Origin: Parastagonospora avenae f. sp. tritici 18332-5
Taxonomy: Eukaryota; Ascomycota; Dothideomycetes; Pleosporales; Phaeosphaeriaceae
DNA length: 64,000 nucleotides
Direction of reading: 5' to 3'
Assembly: GCA_022559985.1 (NCBI GenBank)
Contig: JAFJTR010000007.1
Span: 124,001 to 188,000, forward strand
A program made the position numbers and the translations under genes. The first letter of the stretch is position 1. Each line of letters opens with the position of its first letter. Below are positions 11,663-21,189 of the stretch, piece by piece. The notes under the pieces are model-generated. The model saw only the letters and a program-made list of their open reading frames with translations, was not told the DNA's origin and made no database searches.

Positions 11663-13152
11663 CTACTCCAAACCAACGGCAATCGCCGCCAACGCCCAGT
11701 CCATGAAGCCAGCATTCGTGTCGAGAATGTTCTGGTTGAACTCGCTGCTCGTCGGGTAGAAGTTGGTCGCGTATCCAAACTCCATGGTAAAGCCATGGAC
11801 CTTGTTCTTCGCCGAGTTGACAAAGTGCCTCGAGTACGCGTAGTCGTCTGATGCTCCCGATGTGGCATACAAGCCGACCGCCTGCATCGAAGAATACGAA
11901 CGGCCGCCAACTGCCTTCATCGCCGCGACTGTCTTCGATGCCACGTTCTTGATGTTTGTAACATCCGCGGCAGGCGCATACTCCTTGTACACGGAATCGC
12001 CGACGGGACCACGCTTGCCGTCATACGCAGCGTTCATGAAGTTCATCTGCGTGTTGGTGTTCTGATTCTCATCATCACCCCAGGAGTACAAGATATCGCC
12101 AGTCGCGGAGTGGATGTCCATGAACCACCTGATCTTGGGGAACGACTCGTACACGCTGATGTGGTTCTTGGTCTCCGGCTCCGACGTCGCAGCAGTGCCG
12201 TAAAAGGCCTCGCTGCTGGGCGAAGTCGAGGCTGGCGACTCGCCGGGGTCGAAGTACTGGAAGTTTGTCAGAATTGCATAAGTAATGGTGACATGGGCAT
12301 GCTTACCTTGCGAAAGTTCCAGAGGAAGTCAAAGTTTCGGTTGATGTCAACTCCGATGGAGCTGCCTGAGGAGCCGGAACGCGTGTTGCGGTTCTTGCGC
12401 CAGAGAGAGCCGCTGGACTGGTCGTAGGCGATGCCGTCGGGGTTGACGGCAGGGAAGAAGACGATACCAGCGGCGAGGATAGACTTCACTTGCGCGTTGG
12501 TGTATGTCTTACGGCCGTAGGTAAGACCGGTACCGGCCTTGTTGGCGGCGAGAAGGTCGGAGATCCAGTAGATGAGGTTGTCGGGACCACCGCGTTCGCG
12601 GGCGTGCATACCAGCCGAGAGGTATAGGTGGTACTGGCTCTTGTCCGTGCCAGCTCCAACAAAACCAGCAACTTGAGTGGCGCCGTTGAAGGTCTTGTTG
12701 GGCAGAGTAATGGTGCTGACACCATATGTCTTGGCCAGAGCCTGAACAGCAGAGTTGATCTCGCCAACGTTCATGATGCTGCTGATGGTCGCGCCTGAAG
12801 CCTGCTGTCCGAGACCGACAGGTGCGACAGTGCCGGACTTGAAGCGGTCTCCAGTTCCAATGGGAGCAGTCGCTGCCCTCTTGGACAAGTCTTGCCTGTG
12901 GATTGAGATTTCAGGCGCAAACTCATACTCCTTGGTGACATGGGCGATTTGGTCCTCAGTCAGTAGGGCGTGGAGGGTGAAGTGTCCATCGTCGGTAGGC
13001 TTTGCAACCGGTCGGCAGCCAAAGTCGTACGTATCATTGCGGACAATGTCTCTGAAGTGAGCCGCAGTTGGCGCCTTGAAGTGAATGGGCAGAAGGTCGG
13101 CAACGACAACTGTGCTCTGAAGAATCAGAGATGCAACGAGTGAGTACTTCAT
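11663..13152 (-). CDS. secreted zinc carboxypeptidase, peptidase family M14, 479 aa
   Basis: Exons on the minus strand are 13152-12307 and 12256-11663, with a GTAAGC donor at 12306 and TTCCAG acceptor. The ATG at 13152 is chosen because it begins a clear signal peptide (MKYSLVASLILQSTVVVA). A propeptide-like segment of about 100 residues follows, ending near a dibasic KRAATAP. The catalytic domain shows zinc ligands in HARERGG (HxxE), the substrate-binding NRNFD, the third zinc ligand in DIHS and the general base Glu in TMEFGY. These match A/B-type metallocarboxypeptidases, which remove C-terminal residues from extracellular peptides after propeptide cleavage. Length is normal for fungal M14 enzymes with a prodomain. 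Confidence 0.93.
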
Positions 13153-13872
13153 GATGATGAAAAAGGAGGACGGATGTGCACGGAAGAACGAGAGTGACCG
13201 TGTGCCATTCCATACTACCGCGGACAGGAGACCTATATACATTGATTCTTGTGATCTTCACCAGCCTAATTTGGCCGTGTCCAAATGAAAGGCAAGTGGT
13301 CTCCTTGCTCATAAGCTCGGTATGGGCCGAATAGGGTAGTTACTATTGACTCGCATCACCATTGGCCAGGATCGAGATTTGCGCTAGCCTCCACCTTCTG
13401 CTTTGGTCACAACGCCGTTTCCAAGACCTCGACACCTGCCCAGACAGACTTCGAGGCGCGATAAGGATTCATGCGCGGCGGCGCCGGGTGGGCTATATCG
13501 ATCGACACAAAGAGGCGATGTGCGTAGCCTGGATAACAATTCGCCGGCGCCTAGGTCCGTCTATCGACTCCGTGAAGCTTGACATAGCCAAGATATAGTC
13601 GGACCTATTACAGCTGCACCTTCCCGATCAAAAGAAAGTCTTGTACCTGGCGGTATGTTTCAGTAATACTTGATTTCGATGCGAACGTGATCGTATTGTC
13701 TTCCACAGACTTGCGCATGCGTCATACTATCAGTAGTGGATGTGACATCGGAAGCAGAGATCTGCATGCATAGGTTAGTGTGAGAACGAAGCCAGCGTAG
13801 CATACATCGTAGTCCAGCTACAAAAACGGAAGGAGCGCATCCTATTGGTGTTCTGCAGTGGCAGATGAGAGC
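13153..13872. other. intergenic: carboxypeptidase promoter side and tRNA 3' flank
   Basis: No coding feature was seen. The last bases run into the oligo-A tract that is the tRNA terminator read on the minus strand. Confidence 0.5.
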
Positions 13873-13879
13873 AAAAAAA
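13873..13879 (-). terminator. RNA polymerase III terminator of tRNA-Pro
   Basis: A run of seven T on the minus strand begins directly after the discriminator base of the tRNA (13880). This is the standard Pol III stop signal and supports a transcribed gene. Confidence 0.85.
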
Positions 13880-13915
13880 GGGTCTTGCCGCGACTCGAAC
13901 GCGGGGCCTCTCGCA

Positions 13916-13934
13916 AGCTGTGCTTGGGGTTTAA
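13916..13934 (-). other. canonical tRNA intron (19 nt, position 37/38)
   Basis: Lies one base 3' of the anticodon AGG and contains CCCC that can pair with GGG of the anticodon region, as expected for the bulge-helix-bulge structure cut by the tRNA splicing endonuclease. Confidence 0.8.
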
Positions 13935-13959
13935 CCCTAAGCGAGAATCATACCACTAG

Positions 13960-14009
13960 CTGATTGGACGTTAGATAGGCTTGAAAGATGACGGTTGGAT
14001 TGAACTTAC
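13960..14009 (-). other. spliceosomal-type intron in the D arm of tRNA-Pro (50 nt)
   Basis: The insert begins GTAAGT, has TATCTAAC 12-19 nt before its 3' end and ends CAATCAG. These are the donor, branch site and acceptor seen in the protein-gene introns of this window, and the 50-nt length is the usual one here. Excision gives a standard proline tRNA D arm. No bulge-helix-bulge is evident at the junction. It contains no obvious mobile-element coding or terminal repeats. Confidence 0.75.
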
Positions 14010-14020
14010 ACCACAAGACC

Positions 14021-14490
14021 GAGCTTCACAATGCTGTTGGTGTAGAAACTGCAAATTATCACAAACTTGATTACGAAAAAGACGACTCAAAGACCGATGA
14101 TGTGGGGAAAGACGGTTAGGCGAAACATGACGGACGTCAAGGGTGGGGTAGCTCAGGAACCTCATGCGAGAGCAACGCGACGCGTCTGGGAGCATCGTTC
14201 AGGAGCCAATCGCTGAAGCGATTTCGATTTGGCTGATGCTCAGTTTATTCCGAGTTAACGGCTCTTGTTAAATCACATCAGATGGTCGCTTGCCACAAAC
14301 AAACTGGCAATTGTGGTGGTGGATACGCTACCCGCCAGGGCCGTGCATCGTCGACATCATTAACGCGTGCAACCGAAGCTTCTCGTTGTACGCGAATAAC
14401 CGCTCGTCACCCTCCATGGCTTATAATCGTAGCTATCGACATGATCAATTGCTCTTCATAGCTATCCCCAGAAGCGCTATATAGACCAAA
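14021..14490. other. intergenic, tRNA 5' flank and promoter of the next gene
   Basis: Nothing coding seen. A TATATAG motif lies at about 14478, just upstream of the ATG at 14491. Confidence 0.45.
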
Positions 14491-16031
14491 ATGGTACGGC
14501 TTTTCGTGCCCGAGGGTCTGTACCGCGATCTGCGATTCCATCATGTCAGGTCTAACTGTTCGTAGGCGAAGGTCAACACCCTCTTACACGCCGCCAGCCC
14601 GATCCTCTTCCTGCACGACTCGCGACCACAGGTTCACCTGTAACGAGTGTTGCATTTGCATGTGCAACCACATCTTTTCTCGCCCTGGTTGGCCATTCGC
14701 GTCCCGGGTATTTCTTGAAAGCCGCCGCATATACCAGTGCAGTGAGTGTGTCAGTAGCCGGACTCGAAGGGTACGGCAGAAGCGAAATAAACCGAGCCAT
14801 TTTCAAGTTGGACAACATCGATCCGAAGCCTGGAAGGTTATGGGAAAGGACAAAACACTGGACTCAGGAGGACATGGGCATAGGCGGAGCGATACTTCTC
14901 ACGTTCTCAGCTTTGAATCCTCGAGCCCTCCCAGGAGTCGCTGGATGGAGGCGGTTCATTGGCGCTGCCACTGTTGGGTTTGCGGCAGGAACTGTCATTG
15001 GATCCCCAAATTTCCTGCCGGCGCGCATACCACCGCAGGCCCAAAAGCTCATGCAGGCAGCTGACGCCCACATTAAGAAGATTCAGTACAATCGTTTGAA
15101 GGAAGATGCAAAGGCCCAGGAAACGCTCTCGCGCTCTGGCAAGATTGCTTTTGCGTTCTACACCTGGCCAATTTGGACACTTTCGCTCAATCCTTTCAAG
15201 GCTGCTTCTGAGCCGGGAGCGGGCGATAGCTCAAGTGTCTTCGGGGGTGGATTCCAGCCGGGTCAGCTTGCCCAAGATCCCCACGCGGGCATCAGCAAGG
15301 AGGAGATGGAGCAACACACTGTTGTTCAAATCGAATTCAATAAGGGAGAGCTGAGAGGACCAGATATTGAGCACGGTTACCGCGCATATAGAGATCAGTT
15401 GGCAGAACGAGATACAAACGCTCTACATGAGTGGCTCGAACAGCTAGAAGAGATTCGACGAACCACGGCCACTGAAGCGCAATACGTGTGGCAACATCTG
15501 GCCGTCAAAGAGCACGAGTTTTACACTATGGAAGAAGAAGACAGAGAAAAGGACGTAATGCGGCGTGAGCTTCAGCTACTCAACAACATGGCCAGCGATT
15601 TCGCATCGCGCGATGCTATACTCGCTTATCACATTGCGGATGTGCAGAAACGGCTAAAGCAGCCCGGAAAACAAGAACCTGTCACCCAAAATCTTATCGT
15701 CAAGACTCATGCAATGCCCAAGGAGCTCCCAGAAGACTGGCAAAATCGCTACAGTCCACGTTTGATAGCTGAGCAGGTTCGGCTAAACTGGGCCAGGCAG
15801 AAAGAGCTCCTAGGCTATTTCGAGCAGAGCAGCAGCATGTTCGGCGACATCAAACCTGAGCCTGGCTCTATGCAAGAGAAGCAGCTCGATGGTATCAAGC
15901 AAAATGCTGAGAACATGAAGAAGAATGTCGAAGCTACGGAGCGATTACTCAAGGCCTTCGAAGACCAGATTCGCAGGGCTGAAGAATATACAGATGCAGA
16001 CTCAGAAGAACCTAAATCTGCAGAACCTTGA
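14491..16031 (+). CDS. predicted membrane and coiled-coil protein, unknown function, 496 aa
   Basis: Exons 14491-14515 and 14566-16031. The 50-nt intron has donor GTCTGT, branch GTCTAAC and acceptor CGTAG; it is needed because the large frame has no ATG of its own near the N-terminus. Residues about 34-52, 62-76, 112-125 and 138-156 are hydrophobic or glycine-rich and could span or insert in a membrane. The C-terminal two thirds is charged and helical (EWLEQLEEIRRTTATEAQYV, EEEDREKDVMRREL, NAENMKKNVEATERLL). I do not recognise a family. A mitochondrial or ER membrane protein with a cytosolic or matrix helical tail would fit. Confidence 0.8.
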
Positions 16032-16621
16032 CTCTGCCAATTACCCAAAGCCCTCCAGATGTGGGCGATGGAATGCTAAGCCTCTGTTGAATCGCGTGCT
16101 TCTACACTCGCGGGTAGGCCTCGCGGCCACGTTCGAGTGACACAGAAAGTTACGATGGTCCTAGGCGACATACAGAGAACTGGAGAGCTACTCGAAACAC
16201 ATCAAACTGCCTGACTGCCCGCGCAAATGACACATGCTGGTTTTCATCACCATGGCGCTCCGTGGTGCTGCATTGGTACCCAGGCTGCCGGGAGGAGATG
16301 GACCATTCAATGCTACGAAACGTGCGGTGATATACAGGGCGACAAACCTTGCAACTCGATGCGCTAGCAAAGTATACGTAGTATCGGAACCGCCAGCACA
16401 CGCGAATCACCTGCTCAGAATTGATCAACTTGAATGGGCGATAGGCCAATGGCGTCGAATCGTAGAATAATACACGTCACACGATAACTGCCACGAGAAG
16501 ATATACTCTAAATGCAAATAGTGCGCACGAAGGGGCATGCTCACTCTTCCAAATTCTCTCATATATCCATATGTTTTGTTTCTGTCTCAACGCGCACTCT
16601 ATTCCTTGGAATGATCTTACT
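16032..16621. other. intergenic, nothing recognised
   Basis: Short frames on both strands only; contains the promoter region of the SDR gene. Confidence 0.5.
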
Positions 16622-17483
16622 ATGTCGTTCAGTGGAAAAGTAATAGCAATAACAGGTGCGGCTTCAGGTATCGGTCGAGCAACTGCGCGCATTCTCGCGT
16701 TACAAGGCGCTTGCGTCTCTCTCGCTGATACAAATCCTTTGGTCAAGAAAACAGCACTGTACCTACCAGGCGATCATACATTTTCTACAGTAGATGTCCG
16801 AGATCAACACACAATCAACTCGTGGATCAGCAACACAGTATCCCGTTTCGGCAAACTTGACGGAGCAGTGAATATGGCTGGTATTCTCACAAAGACGACA
16901 CCGTTAGTTGATACAAGAGACGAAGATTGGGATACGAGTTTTGCTGTGAATGCGAAGGGCGTGTTTAATTGCTTGAGAGCGGAGATCCGGGCTATGAAAC
17001 CTGGGGGAAGCATTGTGTGTCACTTCTCCTACCGAGGCAAATATGGATAGCATGGCTTATCCAACTCATATCTGTTATATGCTAATCGCTACTCAGGTCT
17101 CAGCAGCAAGCGTGTTCGGCCAATTTGGTGCCGTTGGTGCCGCGCCATACTGCGCAACGAAAGTAGCCGTCACATCTATGAGCCAAGTTGCTGCGAAGGA
17201 AAATCCGCATTTGAGGATCAATTGCGTTGCACCTGGTACGCAACACTCACCTTGACATTCACGGACCTAGGTATCTAACGCCTCATTCACCATAGGCCTG
17301 ATCGATACGCCCATGCTCCGAAGCCAGAATCCAGGAGCTGTAGAAAAGAATCTACAACTTCCTGTCATGAAGAGGAGAGCTGAGCCAGAGGAGGTTGCGA
17401 ACGTGATTGCATTCCTGCTCAGTGAACAGGCTTCTTTTGTCACAGGTGCTGTGTGGAATGTTGATGGTGGATGGGTGTGTTAG
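16622..17483 (+). CDS. short-chain dehydrogenase/reductase, 239 aa
   Basis: Exons 16622-17014, 17097-17235 and 17296-17483. The start at 16622 puts the cofactor motif TGAASGIG at residues 11-18, as usual for classical SDRs. NMAGIL (the NAG-type motif), catalytic YCATK (Tyr and Lys) and the C-terminal [11 protein letters not shown] complete the Rossmann-fold oxidoreductase. Intron 2 has branch CTAAC; intron 1 uses the weaker donor GTGTGT, chosen because it is in phase. NAD(P)-dependent alcohol/ketone chemistry is expected; the substrate cannot be named. Length is slightly short for the family but complete. Confidence 0.88.
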
Positions 17484-17729
17484 CACTATTTCAGAATGTA
17501 ATCATCATGTATTCTTAACAAAGCGTGTCGGTCCTTGAGAGATGTCAGTGGTAGCCGTCACTGACATTGCTGGGAGGTGACGTAACCGATTAGACCCTGA
17601 AATCTGCTAGACACTTCCGCGCTCGCTCCGCGACTTTGTCGAATACTTTAGAGTCTTTGCCATCTTCACCAGCCACAATCAAACACAACACACGACCTCC
17701 AAGAATTCTATTACGAGTAAAGATCCAAA

Positions 17730-18482
17730 ATGCGATCGGTACGGCCAACAGTCGTGCGCCGGCTACGCGCCTCCATAAACCCTCAACCATCATCGCCGTT
17801 CCGCGCAAGGCAAGCAGTACCATGTGTCTTCTGCGCACACCGCACACAACCACAGCTCTCACAACGTCGGTTCCAATCAAACTCTACCGACTCGAATGCA
17901 CGCGAGGAGCCTTTTAGTGCATCGTCGTCTCCTCAATCAACCGCGTCACAGACACATTACTCATTCTTCCCAAAAGCGCTACCCAATGGCCCACCACCAG
18001 CCGCGCCCTTCACCATCGACCTCTCCGCCCTCAAGCGTGAGTTTCTGCAACTGCAAGCCCGTGCACATCCAGATATGCACCCACAATCGGACAAGAAGCG
18101 CGCCGAAGCCCTCTCCGCCCGGATAAACGAAGCCTACAAAACGCTGCAGAATCCGCTATTACGGGCACAATACTTGCTATCGCTGCGCGGAATTGAAGTT
18201 GCAGAAGACGAGACGGCGAAAGTGGATGATCCAGAATTACTCATGGAGGTGCTCGAGGCACGAGAACTGATTGAAGAGGCGGAGAGCGAAGGGGATCTGG
18301 TGGGGCTGCGGGAGGAGAACGATGAGAAGATCAGGCGGAGCGAAGAGGTGTTGGAGCAAGCGTTTAAGGAGGATGATATTGCGGGCGCGAGGGAAGAGGC
18401 GGTTAAGTTGAGGTATTGGATAAATATCAAGGAGAGTATTGATGGGTGGGAGAAGGGGAAGCCGGTTGTGTTGCAGCATTGA
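17730..18482 (+). CDS. JAC1: mitochondrial J-protein co-chaperone Jac1/HscB (Hsc20), 250 aa
   Basis: Single exon. The N-terminus is Arg-rich (MRSVRPTVVRRLRAS) as in a mitochondrial presequence and contains CVFC. The J domain holds HPD (ARAHPDMHP) with flanking FLQLQARAH and RINEAYKTLQNPLLRAQYLL. The C-terminal HSCB domain (DPELLMEVLEAREL, YWINIKESIDGW) binds the Fe-S scaffold. Hsc20/Jac1 delivers the scaffold protein Isu to the mitochondrial Hsp70 for iron-sulfur cluster transfer. Domain order and length match fungal orthologues. Confidence 0.92.
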   Translation: MRSVRPTVVRRLRASINPQPSSPFRARQAVPCVFCAHRTQPQLSQRRFQSNSTDSNAREEPFSASSSPQSTASQTHYSFFPKALPNGPPPAAPFTIDLSALKREFLQLQARAHPDMHPQSDKKRAEALSARINEAYKTLQNPLLRAQYLLSLRGIEVAEDETAKVDDPELLMEVLEARELIEEAESEGDLVGLREENDEKIRRSEEVLEQAFKEDDIAGAREEAVKLRYWINIKESIDGWEKGKPVVLQH

Positions 18483-18851
18483 CTGGGCGAGGAATAGAAG
18501 AAGGCATACCGGATGCTGTAGATTATGATATAGAGAGATGATACCCTACGTTTTGCACTATCTTTTCGCATGTAGTAACGTCTGTTTAACAAAGTTTGAC
18601 ATTATTTATTTAGACAAACGGACTTGAAAAGGCGCAATCACACAACTCGTGTCAATACTCCCTCGATAACAGATTGCTACAAATATACAGACAGTCTGGA
18701 AGATTTCCATCTCTGTTCCCCACCACCATTCCACGCCCATCGGCGTCCTCCGACATCTGACATACCTTCCCTTTCCGGCCAGCCTCGGCCCACCACCCCT
18801 CCATCAAAGCTCGCCGCGTCGCGTTTCCCATCCTCTCTCCTCCCCTCCACC
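18483..18851. other. intergenic, promoter of cytidine deaminase
   Basis: Pyrimidine-rich leader before the ATG at 18852 (ctcccctccaccATG). No other feature seen. Confidence 0.5.
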
Positions 18852-19473
18852 ATGTCACCCACATCCTTCACCTCCGCCGAAGCCGTGCCCGACAAAGATG
18901 GGTTGATCCACGGCGTATCCGCGCAAGAGCTGCAAATCATCGGCGAGCAATGTATTGACGCGAAGACCAGGGCTTACTGTAAGCTTTCCTTCAACATGCA
19001 AAGGACGGGTATGCTAATATGATATTGAAGGCCCATACTCCCTCTTCCGCGTCGGCGCCTCCCTCCTCCTCAACTCCTCCATCTCACCCGCCCCCTCCGC
19101 CCTCGCACCAACATACCCTCTCTCGCACATCCTCACTGGCGCAAACGTCGAGAACGCCGCATACCCCGTCGGCACCTGCGCCGAGCGCGTGGCTATGGGC
19201 ACAGCCGTGCACTCAGGCTATCGCGTCGGGTCGTTCAAGGCCGTCGGTGTGGCCACGGACATTGACGACTTCTGCAGCCCGTGCGGCATGTGCAGGCAAT
19301 TTCTGCGCGAGTTTTTGGCGCTCGAGACGCCGATTTTCATGTTTAATAAGGAAGGGAGGTATATTGTGAGGACGATGGGAGAGCTGTTGCCGCTGAGCTT
19401 TGGGCCGGATGTGCTCCCGCCGAGGGAGGAGATGAGGAGGGTGCAGGAGGAGGACAAGGCGAAGACAGCGTAG
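18852..19473 (+). CDS. cytidine deaminase, 189 aa
   Basis: Exons 18852-18978 and 19031-19473; the 52-nt intron (GTAAGC, branch GCTAAT, acceptor GAAG) splits the codon of the Cys in YCPYS. The homotetrameric cytidine deaminase signature is complete: CPYSLFRVGA, TGANVENAAYP, catalytic TCAERVA (Cys zinc ligand and Glu) and CSPCGMCRQF (two Cys zinc ligands). The enzyme converts cytidine and deoxycytidine to uridine and deoxyuridine for pyrimidine salvage. An N-terminal extension of about 25 residues precedes the conserved start. Cytosolic location is expected. Confidence 0.93.
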
Positions 19474-19981
19474 GTAGAGGCATGTTGGGACTAGGAATGG
19501 GGAGTTTGTTGTTTGAAGACGAGTAAGCAATGGGTGACGAGACTATGAACGCATCAAGGCGGCGTTGCACGAGGATCTACACGGTGGGCGGAAGTAACTT
19601 TGTTAGAACAGGAGCTTCATAGCCGGTATTCATCTAAATCTTAAAACCCCCGACCTCTCTCTGCATAGCGAACACAGAAACTGCATCCATTCCTCCAAAT
19701 CGCATCCCACCAGCCCCTCACAACCCCGCGGAACACCACCATGCAGCTAGCCCCCTTATCAGTCCCGCGATAAGCCCTCCCCAGCTCCAACCAACCTCGT
19801 CCCTCCCATTATGCATCTCCGCGCCCCGTGGATATGTATACTGACATACCGTTCTTTTTCTTTGCGGCTTGACATGTCTTGGCGTGCGTGCGTGAACAAA
19901 ACAAGTGTAGTCCCCGAGCAGCATAATGTGAAAGTTTACCGACGTCCTCTTTGTAGTACGCTTCATTGATTGATCTACGCG
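19474..19981. other. intergenic, nothing recognised
   Basis: 3' flank of the deaminase gene and promoter of the following gene; no structured feature seen. Confidence 0.5.
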
Positions 19982-21139
19982 ATGGCTGAAGCAAACGGAA
20001 AGACGCAGACGCAATTGGATTCGGAGCATTTCTCGCCGTATAGGGCGGATGGGAAGTTGGTGAGTCAAACAATTCCGTGAATTAATTTGTGGATTTGAGG
20101 AACAGAAGGAAAGCTGACTCGGAGTGTTTAGTATGGCTTCGTATGTGTAGTCACGGGTGCCACGCAGCCAGTGGGCAAGGCTATAGTAACTGAACTAGCT
20201 GGTAAGCATTTCCTTCCTTCCAGCGGTCTTTCCAGATAAGAAATAGCAGAAAAAAAATACTTCGAGTGAGCGTTCTTTGTATAGCGTCTAGAATGATCAG
20301 ACTTCAAGTAGACAGCTCGATTGTTTCACGAAACGGGAAGCAAACTACCAACTAATAAACCCCCAGCCCACGGCGCAGCGTGCATATACGCCTGCTCCTC
20401 GTCCCCCTCCGATCCATATTCCGAGCTTGCAGACTCCGTCAATGCGCAATTCCCAAATACAAAAGTAATCGGGTACCCCTACAACATCACCTCGGAGGAA
20501 GCCACGCTCGCATTGATCGACGACGTGCTGAACTCCTGGGGGCGGCTGGATATCTGGACGTCTTCAACATCCCACCTCGGCCCCCCTTCCATCCAATCCA
20601 CCTCCCCCGCACACCTCCTAAACGCCTTCGAAACAAACGCCATGCCCGCCTTCTTCGCGCTCAAATACGCGCCTGCCGCTATGCAGAAAACAACACCTAA
20701 GGGATCTTACCCCAACGCAGCCCCCAAAGACGCGCCCTACGGGAGCATCATAGTAGTTACATCCGTGGCAGGGATATACGGCGGATGCTGGAGTCCCGCG
20801 TTCAGCATGGCGAGCCACGCAGCGCTGGGATGCGTGCGATCAGGCGTGTTAGTACTCAAGGGGACGGGCGTGAGGATCAATGCGATCGCGGCGGGGCAGA
20901 TTGACGTTGGGGTGGATTTGGCGGGTGGGGAAATGGAGAAGGGCCAGTTTCCGCCGGCGCAGTTGCAGGGGGAAGTTGCGCAAAGAAGGCTGATTGGGTT
21001 GGAAAGGGCGGGGAGGCCGGAGGAGGTGGCAAGGGCGGTCGGGTTTTTGGCGAGTGGGTTTAGTAGTTATATCACTGGGAGTGAGATTAGGGTGGATGGG
21101 GGCGCGGGGGTTATGAATCCGATTATGGTTCCTGTGTAG
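19982..21139 (+). CDS. SDR-fold protein lacking the Tyr/Lys catalytic pair, 306 aa
   Basis: Exons 19982-20059, 20132-20201 and 20367-21139 (introns 72 and 165 nt). The cofactor site reads VTGATQPVGKA, a modified TGxxxGxG. The fold continues with the segment NITSEEATLALIDDVL, the loop IVVTSVAG before strand 5, and the C-terminal SSYITGSEIRVDGG. At the active site, where SDRs have YxxxK, the sequence is FSMASHAALG: Phe replaces Tyr and Ser replaces Lys. The protein is therefore probably not a normal oxidoreductase and could be a binding or regulatory relative. Its stop lies 50 bp from the convergent Yos9 stop. Confidence 0.85.
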
Positions 21140-21189
21140 GAGATGGGTGAGATATGGGGTTGATATTTCCTGAATATTGCTAGGATAGA

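Larger units (their letters stand above)
13880..14020 (-). tRNA. tRNA-Pro (anticodon AGG) with two intervening sequences
   Basis: Mature parts on the minus strand are 14020-14010, 13959-13935 and 13915-13880, together 72 nt. Acceptor strands GGTCTTG and CAAGACC pair perfectly. The anticodon stem is CTCGC/GCGAG with loop TTAGGGT (anticodon AGG, Pro). The T arm is CCGCG-TTCGAGT-CGCGG, also perfect, and is followed by seven T. The segment 13934-13916 sits after position 37 and is the ordinary tRNA intron; its CCCC can pair with the anticodon. The segment 14009-13960 splits the D arm after TGGT and before CTAGTGG; removing it restores the usual TGGTCTAGTGGTATGAT of proline tRNAs. The B box is intact; the A box is interrupted, though the 3' end of the insert (TCAG) partly rebuilds it next to CTAGTGG. 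Whether the gene makes a functional tRNA cannot be told from sequence. Confidence 0.85.

Noticed and set aside
13873..13959. Truncated tRNA fragment reading of the tRNA-Pro locus
   Set aside because: The missing 5' acceptor strand is present 50 bp upstream at 14020-14010 and pairs perfectly, so the gene is interrupted, not truncated.
14543..15064. 173-codon frame starting at 14543
   Set aside because: Out-of-frame shadow of the membrane/coiled-coil gene; Cys/Arg-rich and without homology features.
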